Of a DNA stretch of 6,437 nucleotides, positions 1-6,226 are shown one piece after another. This DNA is from Clostridium sp. OM02-18AC. GTDB lineage: Bacteria > Bacillota > Clostridia > Lachnospirales > Lachnospiraceae. The stretch covers positions 1-6,437 of the forward strand of contig NZ_QULW01000032.1 in the NCBI RefSeq assembly GCF_003481825.1, written 5' to 3'. Below the pieces are notes generated by a model. The model saw only the letters and a list, made by a program, of their open reading frames with translations. It made no database searches and was not told where the DNA came from. Position 1 is the first letter of the stretch, and each line of letters begins with the position of its first letter. Both the position numbers and the translations under genes were made by a program.

Positions 1-801
1 GTGGATGATTATTTTGATGCCATCGAGGTTACCAAATGTGCAGACGACGCAGAGCGCGAGGAAGTAAAGAAGATCCTGGAGCAGTCTCACTTAAAGGTTT
101 GTTATGGTGCACAGCCGAGACTTCTCGGACCGAAGTTAAACCCGAACGATATCGATGAAGAGGGCAGAAAGAAAGCAGAAGCTACCCTGATCGAGGCAGT
201 GGATGAGGCGGAGTACCTTGGTGCAAAAGGGATCGCATTTCTGGCTGGTAAGTGGGAAGAGGCGACCAAAGACCAGGCATACGCACAGCTGTTAAAGACC
301 ACCCGCAATGTCTGCGATTACGCTGCAAAGAAGGGCATGAACGTAGAACTTGAGGTATTCGATTTCGATATGGATAAGGCAGCGCTCATCGGACCGGCTC
401 CGTATGCTGCACAGTTCGCTGCTGATATGAGAATGACCCACAACAACTTTGGCCTGTTAGTAGACCTGTCTCATTTCCCGACCACCTATGAGACTTCCAA
501 ATTTGTGATCCAGACCTTAAGACCGTATATCACGCACCTTCATTTCGGAAACGCAGTTGTAGAAGAGGGCTGCCCGATGTACGGTGACAAGCATCCGCGT
601 CTGGGTTATCCGAACAGCGCAAACGATGTAGAGCAGCTGGCTGATTACCTGCAGGTTCTGAAGGAAGAGGGCTTTTTCCATGCAAAAGATCCGATGGTTC
701 TGTCCATGGAAGTAACCCTTGCTCCTGGTGAGGATGACGAGATCATTCTGGCAAACACCAAGCGCTGCTTAAACCGCGCATGGGCTCTGGTAGAAGACTA
801 A
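1..801 (+). CDS. Sugar phosphate isomerase/epimerase-like TIM-barrel protein, 3' part (5' truncated by window edge)
   Basis: The frame is open from the first base and ends in tandem TAA TAA stops (799-804), giving 266 visible residues. The fold is the xylose isomerase-like TIM barrel (AP_endonuc_2 superfamily). Candidate divalent-metal ligands fall in the expected order: E118 in LEVFD, D155 and H158 in VDLSHFP, H181 in HLHFGN and E237 in SMEVTL. Other conserved-looking stretches are YGAQPRLLG (35-43) and YGDKHPRLGYPNS (194-206). The visible protein starts at DDYFDAIEVT, which looks like the second strand of the barrel, so roughly 25-35 residues (first strand and helix) probably lie upstream. 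The GTG at position 1 is then an internal valine codon. Members isomerise or epimerise sugars, keto-acids or their phosphates in the cytoplasm, and the substrate cannot be read here. The next gene encodes a hydroxyacid dehydrogenase 96 bp downstream, which suggests a shared sugar-acid or hydroxyacid pathway (inference). Confidence 0.85.
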   Translation: MDDYFDAIEVTKCADDAEREEVKKILEQSHLKVCYGAQPRLLGPKLNPNDIDEEGRKKAEATLIEAVDEAEYLGAKGIAFLAGKWEEATKDQAYAQLLKTTRNVCDYAAKKGMNVELEVFDFDMDKAALIGPAPYAAQFAADMRMTHNNFGLLVDLSHFPTTYETSKFVIQTLRPYITHLHFGNAVVEEGCPMYGDKHPRLGYPNSANDVEQLADYLQVLKEEGFFHAKDPMVLSMEVTLAPGEDDEIILANTKRCLNRAWALVED

Positions 802-836
802 TAACAGAAACGGTATAAGACGAATGACGATAGAAA

Positions 837-874
837 GCCGGTCTGCGGCTGGCGGAAACATGGCTGCAGACGGC
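837..874 (+). other. Intercistronic inverted repeat / RNA hairpin
   Basis: The left arm GCC-G-GTCTGCGGC (837-849) pairs with GCTGCAGACGGC (863-874). This gives 12 base pairs with one bulged G at 840 and one G-U pair, and two more wobble pairs can extend it inward. No T-run follows, so it is not a standard intrinsic terminator. It ends 23 nt before the dehydrogenase start codon and 8 nt before its ribosome site. It could protect or process the mRNA between the two genes, attenuate transcription, or act as a DNA operator. Confidence 0.6.
850..865 (+). promoter_or_regulatory. Weak sigma-54 (-24/-12) promoter candidate before the dehydrogenase gene
   Basis: The sequence TGGCGGAAACATGGCT matches 8 of 12 defined positions of the sigma-54 consensus TGGCACGNNNNTTGCW. 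The two key dinucleotides, GG (851-852) and GC (863-864), have the correct 12-bp start-to-start spacing. Transcription would begin near 876, just before the ribosome site. The element lies in the inner part of the 837-874 hairpin, so the match could be a by-product of that repeat. It is reported because rpoN and a sigma-54 activator lie directly downstream. Confidence 0.22.
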
Positions 875-897
875 AAGATCAAAAGGAGAATCGAATC

Positions 898-1863
898 ATG
901 AAAATTGTTGTATTAGATGGATATACGGAAAACCCGGGCGACATCAGCTGGGCACCGATCGAGGCACTTGGCGAAGTTACCGTTTATGACAGAACCGCTT
1001 ATGAGGAGTCCCCGCTGATCGCAGAGCGTATCGGCAATGCTGACGTGATCGTCATCAACAAGACTCCGATCAGCAAAGCAACCATTGACAAATGCCCGAA
1101 CTTAAAAGCAATCGCAGTTTTGGCTACCGGCTACAATGTCGTAGATTACGAGTATGCAAAAGAAAAAGGTATTCCGGTTATGAACGTTCCGGTATATGGA
1201 ACGGACAATGTCAGCCAGTTCGCTGTCAGCCTTCTGTTAGAGGTATGTTCTCATATCGGACATCACAGCGATTCTGTCCATGCGGGCGAGTGGGCTGCAA
1301 ACGCAGACTGGTGCTACTGGCACTATCCGATGATCGAAGTATCCGGCAAGACTGCTGGTATCATCGGCCTTGGCCGTATCGGTGTAAACACCGCAAAGAT
1401 CTTAAAAGCTATGAACGTCAATGTCATCGCTTACGATGCATTCCAGAGTGAGGCAGGAAAAGAGGTTGCAGAGTACGTTGAGTTAGATGAACTCCTTGCA
1501 AAATCGGATTTCATCTTCCTGCACTGCCCGCTGTTCCCGTCTACCCAGGGTATCATTGGCAAAGAGAACATTGCAAAGATGAAAGACGGCGTGATCATCA
1601 TCAACAACAGCCGTGGTCCGCTGATCGTAGAGCAGGATCTTTACGATGCATTAGAGAGCGGCAAAGTGGCTGCTGCAGCCGTAGACGTTGTTTCCACAGA
1701 GCCGATCAAAGAGGATAACGTTCTTCTGAAGGCAAAGAACTGCATTATTACGCCTCATATCTCCTGGGCAACCAAGGAAGCACGGGAACGTATCATGAAC
1801 ACGACAGCTGAGAACATCAAGTCTGTGATCGATGGTGCTCCACAGAACGTGGTAAACAAATAA
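898..1863 (+). CDS. NAD-dependent D-2-hydroxyacid dehydrogenase (glycerate dehydrogenase / hydroxypyruvate reductase type)
   Basis: This 321-residue cytoplasmic enzyme is of full length for the family. It probably reduces a 2-keto acid such as hydroxypyruvate to the D-2-hydroxyacid with NADH, or runs the reverse reaction. The Rossmann dinucleotide motif GLGRIG is at 157-162. D180, at the end of the next strand (VIAYD), favours NAD over NADP. The catalytic set is complete: R239 in NNSRGP, E268 in DVVSTEP and H287 in TPHISW. The N-terminal substrate domain carries the typical LATGYNVVD (75-83) and NVPVYGTDNVSQFA (96-109) stretches. The ATG at 898 has AAGGAG at 883-888 with 9-nt spacing. It follows the TIM-barrel gene by 96 bp and is probably co-expressed with it, though its own weak sigma-54-like element is possible. 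No convincing intrinsic terminator follows. The exact substrate (hydroxypyruvate, glyoxylate or another 2-keto acid) is not determined by the sequence. Confidence 0.92.
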   Translation: MKIVVLDGYTENPGDISWAPIEALGEVTVYDRTAYEESPLIAERIGNADVIVINKTPISKATIDKCPNLKAIAVLATGYNVVDYEYAKEKGIPVMNVPVYGTDNVSQFAVSLLLEVCSHIGHHSDSVHAGEWAANADWCYWHYPMIEVSGKTAGIIGLGRIGVNTAKILKAMNVNVIAYDAFQSEAGKEVAEYVELDELLAKSDFIFLHCPLFPSTQGIIGKENIAKMKDGVIIINNSRGPLIVEQDLYDALESGKVAAAAVDVVSTEPIKEDNVLLKAKNCIITPHISWATKEARERIMNTTAENIKSVIDGAPQNVVNK

Positions 1864-1917
1864 AATTGCAGAAGAGACAGCGTTACGATCAAGAAGCACC
1901 TGTTGTTCCGCTATTGT

Positions 1918-1947
1918 TTGCGCAACGCGTGAACAGTAATGCATTAC
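1918..1947. promoter_or_regulatory. Two short palindromes upstream of the activator gene, possible operator or enhancer sites
   Basis: TTGCGCAA (1918-1925) and GTAATGCATTAC (1936-1947) are perfect palindromes 10 bp apart. They lie about 70-100 bp upstream of the predicted start of transcription of the activator gene, and 55-84 bp downstream of the dehydrogenase stop codon. They could bind a dimeric regulator, but no known regulator site is recognised. Short palindromes also arise by chance. Confidence 0.3.
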
Positions 1948-1980
1948 GAACAAATAAATGAGAAAATTTATATATTTTTT

Positions 1981-2009
1981 CTGCAAAATGAACAGGGCTG
2001 TGGTATACT
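1981..2009 (+). promoter_or_regulatory. Sigma-A-type extended -10 promoter for the activator-rpoN-tal unit
   Basis: An extended -10, TGG TATACT (2001-2009), has a hexamer matching 5 of 6 consensus positions. It sits 17 bp after a poor -35, CTGCAA (1981-1986, 3 of 6). An AT-rich tract (about 1961-1980, including six T) precedes it and could act as an UP element. Transcription would start near 2016, leaving a leader of about 60 nt. This is the best promoter in the 212-bp gap, and an extended -10 can compensate for a weak -35. Confidence 0.55.
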
Positions 2010-2038
2010 TACCATGGCCCTGTTCATGAAAACAGGGC
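1988..2038. repeat. Long inverted repeat overlapping the promoter, with a third matching arm
   Basis: ATGAACAGGGC (1988-1998) and GCCCTGTTCAT (2017-2027) are perfect 11-bp inverted arms. Inner pairs, two of them wobble, extend the stem to 17 bp around the loop ATACTT, and the -10 hexamer lies at the centre. A third copy, AACAGGGC (2031-2038), exactly repeats part of the left arm 40 bp on, so the middle arm can pair with either side. A transcript starting near 2016 could form the second hairpin (2017-2024 with 2031-2038, 6-nt loop). A read-through transcript from upstream could form the first. No T-run follows, so an operator or leader switch is more likely than a terminator. Confidence 0.6.
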
Positions 2039-2075
2039 GGAAACACTGTTTGAGAAAAAGGAGAAGATCTCTGAT

Positions 2076-3968
2076 ATGGTTAAGATAAGGGTATTTATAC
2101 CGCATCTCGAATTGAAAGAAATCTTTGAAGATGTGGTCCGCAAACTGCCGCAGTATAAAAATATACAGATTGAGACCATTTATGTGTTCGGGACGCCCGA
2201 GGCACTGGCACAGAATGAGGATGCCGATGTTTTAGTGGCCCGCGGAATGACATATGATACGCTGAAAAAGCTTTTTCCCGACAAACATGTGATCGAGATC
2301 CATGTAAGCAGTTTTGATATTTTTGATGCGCTGGTCCAGTGCAGAAAGCAGCATGCAAAGAAAATCGCGCTTTGCCTGCATAAGAAAAAGTTTCATTGTA
2401 TGGAGGAACTGGAAGAGTTATGCGGAGCCTCTATTTCATTATATGACGCGCAGGATCAGAAAACGACGGAAACATCCATTCAGAAAGCACTGGAAGACGG
2501 AGCCGATATTTTTGTGGGTGCCGGTACCATGTGCGGAATCTGTGACCGCATGGGCCTGAAATGGGTACATATCCATACCAATTACGATGCCGTGGAAGTC
2601 GCCATGCTGGAAGCGGTCAACGCAGCAAGGACGATCAACCAGGAGCGTGCCAAAACGGTGATTATCAAAGAGATGCTCAATCACAGTGAGGAAGGTGTCC
2701 TGGCAGTCAATGGGCGCGGTCAGATCTTAAATATCAACAATCAGGCATACCGCATCTTCCAGTTATCTACGGTGGATTCTGTGGAGGGAAAAACTTTGCA
2801 GGAGCTGGATCATTCGAAAGAATGGGCGGAACTGATCGATGGAAGTGGGCGCCGCGACCGGATCTTAAAGATCAATGGGACCAGCTATTATGTACAGTTT
2901 AAGCCGTTAAGCGACGGTACTTCCGAGGCGGGGGCCTTGATGTTCATCCGGAATGCAGACCGGATCATAGAAGAAGAGCAAAAAATCCGAAAAGGACTTT
3001 CGGAAAAAGGTCTGACTGCCAAATATTCCTTTAAGGATATCCTGGGAAAAAGTCAGGCGATCCGCGAAAACATCCAGATGGCAGAGCGTTACAGCCGCGT
3101 GAATTCCAACGTACTCATCGTGGGAGAAACCGGTACCGGAAAAGAACTGTTTGCGCACAGCATTCATCAGGCATCCAGTCGTAGAGACCAGCCGTTTGTC
3201 GCGTTGAACTGTGCGGCACTCCCGGAAAATCTTCTGGAGAGTGAGCTGTTTGGTTATGAGGCAGGTGCCTTTTCCGGTGCGGCCAAGGGCGGTAAGATCG
3301 GACTTTTTGAACTGGCTCATAAAGGAACGATTTTCTTAGATGAGATCGGAGAAATTCCGATCACGCTGCAGGCAAAGCTTCTTCGTGTTCTGCAGGAAAA
3401 AGAAATCCGGCGGATCGGAAGTACCAGTGTACATCCGATCGATGTGCGGGTGGTTTCCGCAACCAATATCAATATAGAAGAAAAAATCAAAGAAGGACAA
3501 TTCCGTTCAGACCTCTACTATCGTCTGAACCTCCTTGATATCACGATTCCTCCGCTCAGAGAGCGAAAAGAGGATATTCAGGAACTGGTGGATTTTTATC
3601 TGACCAGGTTCGCCTGCGAGATGGGAAAACCCATTCCTTCCCTGACACCGGATGCGGCACATCTGCTTGCGCAGCATAGCTGGCCGGGAAATGTCCGGGA
3701 ATTGCGCAATGTCTGTGAGCGTCTCATCGTGTTAAATGACAGTGACGTGATCAGCACGGGACTTTTGCGGCAGTTAAAGATCTTCCGGGAAAGCAGCATA
3801 GAAGAACCGTCACTCAACCTGGTGGAGGAAACATCTGACGATTCTGTGTACAGCCGCCTGAAGCCCAAAAAGAAGAAAAAAGAACTGGCAAAAGAGCTTG
3901 GCGTCAGCCGTACAACTTTGTGGAGAATGGCGAAGCGCCAGAGTGAACTGGAACGCAGGGAAAAGTAA
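2076..3968 (+). CDS. Sigma-54-dependent transcriptional activator with PrpR_N sensor, PAS, AAA+ and HTH domains
   Basis: This 630-residue cytoplasmic enhancer-binding protein has four regions. The PrpR_N-type sensor spans about 5-188, with typical stretches VARGMTYDTLKKLF and VEVAMLEAVNAAR. A PAS-like domain spans about 195-295. The AAA+ sigma-54 interaction domain spans about 322-548. A Fis-type HTH lies at about 602-621 (ELAKELGVSRTTLWRMAKR) after a lysine run. In the AAA+ domain, Walker A is GETGTGKE (350-357) and the sigma-54-contacting loop is GAFSGA (397-402) where GAFTGA is usual. Walker B is TIFLDE (418-423), R477 and R483 are arginine-finger candidates, and WPGNVREL (536-543) is sensor II. 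In E. coli PrpR this sensor type detects 2-methylcitrate. The ligand here is unknown and could be a carboxylic or sugar acid. The ATG at 2076 has AAGGAG at 2058-2063. rpoN follows after 35 bp, so activator and sigma factor are probably co-transcribed. Confidence 0.93.
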   Translation: MVKIRVFIPHLELKEIFEDVVRKLPQYKNIQIETIYVFGTPEALAQNEDADVLVARGMTYDTLKKLFPDKHVIEIHVSSFDIFDALVQCRKQHAKKIALCLHKKKFHCMEELEELCGASISLYDAQDQKTTETSIQKALEDGADIFVGAGTMCGICDRMGLKWVHIHTNYDAVEVAMLEAVNAARTINQERAKTVIIKEMLNHSEEGVLAVNGRGQILNINNQAYRIFQLSTVDSVEGKTLQELDHSKEWAELIDGSGRRDRILKINGTSYYVQFKPLSDGTSEAGALMFIRNADRIIEEEQKIRKGLSEKGLTAKYSFKDILGKSQAIRENIQMAERYSRVNSNVLIVGETGTGKELFAHSIHQASSRRDQPFVALNCAALPENLLESELFGYEAGAFSGAAKGGKIGLFELAHKGTIFLDEIGEIPITLQAKLLRVLQEKEIRRIGSTSVHPIDVRVVSATNINIEEKIKEGQFRSDLYYRLNLLDITIPPLRERKEDIQELVDFYLTRFACEMGKPIPSLTPDAAHLLAQHSWPGNVRELRNVCERLIVLNDSDVISTGLLRQLKIFRESSIEEPSLNLVEETSDDSVYSRLKPKKKKKELAKELGVSRTTLWRMAKRQSELERREK

Positions 3969-3985
3969 CGAGGATATAAAGGGAC

Positions 3986-3991
3986 AAGGAG
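3986..3991 (+). promoter_or_regulatory. Ribosome binding site that sets the rpoN start
   Basis: AAGGAG lies 12 nt before the ATG at 4004. A second in-frame ATG at 4010 would be 18 nt away, too far for good initiation, so 4004 is preferred even though its spacing is already long. A GTG at 3991 overlaps this site but is in another frame. Confidence 0.65.
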
Positions 3992-4003
3992 TGAAACAGA
4001 CAC

Positions 4004-5341
4004 ATGGAGATGAATTACGGCTTAACCCTGGAACAGAAACAGCAGCTTTCCCAAAACCAAATCCAGTCTCTGGAAGTACTGGCGATGGACAGCGTGGAGC
4101 TGAGTAATTTCCTGCAGGATGAATATCTGGAAAATCCGCTTCTGGAATACAGTCCGGATCATGATATGGCAGGCAGAAGGGAAGACATTGGTCAGACTTA
4201 TGAGCAGCCGACCGTTCTGGAAAAGAGTTATGAGGACACTGCAGAGGAAGAAGACCGGCGTCAAAAAGACATTCCCATGCCGGAAACGGCAGATATCAAA
4301 AATTATATTCTGGAGCAGATACCGGCTGGCGCATGCAGCCGGAAATTAGCGGAATTTCTGACAGAATGCCTGGATGACAATGGATTTTTCACGATCCCGG
4401 TGGAGGAAGCAGCGAAGAAAACAGGCGCAGCAGAGGATGAGGTTCGTTGGACGCTTCGGGTTTTACAGGAGCTGGAGCCTTATGGCATCTTTGCACCGGA
4501 TTTAAAGCATAGTTTGTTAAAACAGCTGGAAATGCAGGGACTGAAAAATGAGCCGGCATACCAGATCGTAAAGGAACACCTGCAGGATGTAGCAGATGGA
4601 AAAATCAGTGTGATTTCCAGAAGCCTGAAATTGCCGACCGCAGAGGTGCGAAAATGCATTGAGCAGATCGCAAAGCTGAATCCGAGACCGCTTGGAGAGT
4701 TTGGGGAATCCAGGACAGACTATCTTGTGCCGGATATCATTTTCCGCAAGGAAGACGGCAAATGGGAAATTGAGCTGAATGATGGCTGGGTGGAAGATTA
4801 CCACATCAATGATTATTATCTGAAGATGATGAAAGAATCCCAGGATGAAGAACTCAGCACATATTTCCGGAAAAAGCTGGAGCGTATCCGCTTTGTTATG
4901 AACAGCATTGCACAGAGAAGACAGACCATGAAGTCGATCTCGGAGCAGATTTTGAAAAACCAGGGTGAATTCCTGGATGGAACCGCCTTTTTGAAGCCTA
5001 TGACGATGACGGATGTCGCAGAACAGATCGGAATCCATACTTCCACCGTCAGCCGGGCCATCAAGGGAAAATATATCCAGTATCCGGGCGGCACCATTCT
5101 GATGAAAAATCTGTTTACCGCATCGATTTCTGCTTCCGCGACAGAGGGAGCGGTTGGAACCATGCAGATCAAGGAACTTATGAAAGAACTGATCCGCAGC
5201 GAGGACAAGAAAAAACCTTACAGCGATCAGAAACTGGTAACGCTCTTAAAGGAGCGCGGCATAGAGATATCCAGAAGAGCAGTGGCAAAATACCGGGAAG
5301 AACTCGGAATCCGGGGCAGCTTCGACCGGAAAGTATTTTAG
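4004..5341 (+). CDS. rpoN: RNA polymerase sigma-54 factor
   Basis: This 445-residue protein has the full RpoN layout. Region I (about 5-50) is the glutamine/leucine-rich activator-responsive segment, including QKQQLSQNQIQSLEVLAM and NPLLEY. An acidic region II linker follows (about 51-95), then the core-polymerase-binding domain (about 96-300). The promoter-binding HTH is DVAEQIGIHTSTVSRAIKGKY (337-357, split here as DVAEQIGIHTS and TVSRAIKGKY). The C-terminal RpoN box is SRRAVAKYRE (423-432), against the usual ARRTVAKYRE, and reads the -24 element. It makes RNA polymerase dependent on ATP-driven activators such as the protein encoded just upstream. It lies 35 bp after the activator gene and 22 bp before the transaldolase gene, which suggests one transcript. 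The protein is slightly short but no domain is missing, and the stop codon is TAG. Confidence 0.96.
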   Translation: MEMNYGLTLEQKQQLSQNQIQSLEVLAMDSVELSNFLQDEYLENPLLEYSPDHDMAGRREDIGQTYEQPTVLEKSYEDTAEEEDRRQKDIPMPETADIKNYILEQIPAGACSRKLAEFLTECLDDNGFFTIPVEEAAKKTGAAEDEVRWTLRVLQELEPYGIFAPDLKHSLLKQLEMQGLKNEPAYQIVKEHLQDVADGKISVISRSLKLPTAEVRKCIEQIAKLNPRPLGEFGESRTDYLVPDIIFRKEDGKWEIELNDGWVEDYHINDYYLKMMKESQDEELSTYFRKKLERIRFVMNSIAQRRQTMKSISEQILKNQGEFLDGTAFLKPMTMTDVAEQIGIHTSTVSRAIKGKYIQYPGGTILMKNLFTASISASATEGAVGTMQIKELMKELIRSEDKKKPYSDQKLVTLLKERGIEISRRAVAKYREELGIRGSFDRKVF

Positions 5342-5363
5342 AAAGAAAAAGGAGATTAAAATC

Positions 5364-6017
5364 ATGAAATTTTTCGTAGATACCGCAAATGTAGATGAGA
5401 TCCGCAAAGCAAATGATATGGGCATTATTTGTGGTGTTACCACCAACCCGTCCCTGATCGCAAAGGAAGGCCGCAACTTCAATCAGGTTATCGCTGAGAT
5501 TGCTTCCATTGTAGACGGACCGATCAGTGGTGAGGTAAAGGCTACCACCACCGACGCAGAGGGTATGATCAAAGAAGGCCGTGAGATCGCAGCGATTCAC
5601 CCGAACATGGTTGTTAAGATCCCGATGACTGTAGAGGGCTTAAAGGCAGTGAAGGTTCTGCACGCAGAGGGCATCAAGACCAATGTAACCCTGATCTTCT
5701 CCGCAGCGCAGGCACTGTTAGCAGCAAGAGCAGGCGCAACCTATGTTTCTCCATTTCTTGGCAGACTGGACGACATCTCCATGCCGGGCATTGATCTGAT
5801 TAACGATATCACTGAGATTTTCATGATGCATGACATTCAGACTGAGATCATCGCTGCAAGCATCCGCAACCCGATCCATGTGATCGACTGCGCAAAGGCA
5901 GGCGCTGATATCGCAACTGTTCCGTATAAGGTACTGGTTCAGATGACCAGGCATCCGTTAACCGACCAGGGTATCGAAAAATTCCAGGCAGATTACAAGG
6001 CTGTGTTTGGAGAATAA
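5364..6017 (+). CDS. tal: Small transaldolase (class I aldolase, FSA/TalC-like family, transaldolase subtype)
   Basis: This 217-residue TIM-barrel enzyme is of full length for the small (type 4/5) transaldolases. It transfers a dihydroxyacetone unit between sugar phosphates in the non-oxidative pentose phosphate pathway. The Schiff-base lysine is K85 in VVKIPMT. D6 (FVDTAN), N28 (TTNPS), T109, R134 and S166 (AASIR) match the active site of E. coli fructose-6-phosphate aldolase. F131 in SPFLGRLD and E57 in SGEVKA are transaldolase-type residues where that aldolase has Tyr131 and Gln59. The stretches TNVTLIFS and YVSPFLGRLDD also resemble Bacillus subtilis transaldolase as I recall it. AAGGAG (5349-5354) lies 9 nt before the ATG, a strong site. 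It is probably the last gene of the activator-rpoN unit, ending at the terminator at 6071-6098, although an extra promoter inside rpoN cannot be excluded. Confidence 0.92.
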   Translation: MKFFVDTANVDEIRKANDMGIICGVTTNPSLIAKEGRNFNQVIAEIASIVDGPISGEVKATTTDAEGMIKEGREIAAIHPNMVVKIPMTVEGLKAVKVLHAEGIKTNVTLIFSAAQALLAARAGATYVSPFLGRLDDISMPGIDLINDITEIFMMHDIQTEIIAASIRNPIHVIDCAKAGADIATVPYKVLVQMTRHPLTDQGIEKFQADYKAVFGE

Positions 6018-6070
6018 TCAGCAATTGATTTTGCTTCAGGCAGTCGTGACTGCTGCTTTCCATGTCATTT

Positions 6071-6098
6071 CGGGCGTATCATGGATACGCCCGTTTTT
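6071..6098 (+). terminator. Intrinsic terminator after the transaldolase gene
   Basis: CGGGCGTATC (6071-6080) pairs perfectly with GATACGCCCG (6084-6093). This forms a 10-bp GC-rich stem with an ATG loop, followed directly by TTTTT (6094-6098). It is 54 nt downstream of the tal stop codon. A weaker hairpin (GCAGT/ACTGC, 6040-6053) precedes it. It separates the gene unit from the promoters to the right. Confidence 0.93.
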
Positions 6099-6226
6099 CT
6101 GCTGGTCGTTGCAGCCCTGTCTTTGTTTTTGACAGCAAACTATTTTTTGCAGATTTACAGCATTGAACAGGATATGATCAAATCCTCTTCGAATCTGTTA
6201 TAAATGGGAAAATGATAAAAAAGTGG
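6099..6226. other. Non-coding spacer between terminator and rRNA-type promoters
   Basis: No supportable gene is present. The stretch is AT-rich towards its right end, where it merges into the UP-element candidate of P1. A lone TTGACA (6129-6134) has no acceptable -10 at 16-18 bp. Confidence 0.5.

Noticed and set aside
1..3. GTG at the first base as the true start of the TIM-barrel gene
   Set aside because: The protein would lack the first barrel strand and helix, and no upstream ribosome site can be seen. The reading frame simply enters from outside the window.
1954..1980. AT-only hairpin plus T-run as a terminator for the dehydrogenase gene
   Set aside because: The 6-bp stem has no GC pair, and the T-run is better explained as part of the AT-rich promoter upstream tract.
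2206..2221. Perfect TGGCAC (-24 type) inside the activator sensor region
   Set aside because: No GC dinucleotide is present at the required -12 position.
3886..3901. Sigma-54-like TGGCAAAAGAGCTTGG inside the activator gene
   Set aside because: The -24 to -12 spacing is off by one base, and the sequence is explained by the conserved HTH codons.
3596..4003. 135-residue open frame on the - strand over the activator 3' end
   Set aside because: It is antisense to the HTH region of the activator, is low in complexity (serine and phenylalanine runs), and has no family features.
4517..5038. 173-residue open frame on the - strand inside rpoN
   Set aside because: It lies wholly antisense to a well-supported rpoN, and its translation shows no recognisable domain.
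6129..6157. Third TTGACA upstream of P1 as another promoter
   Set aside because: No acceptable -10 lies at 16-18 bp spacing; the best hexamer matches only 2 of 6 positions.
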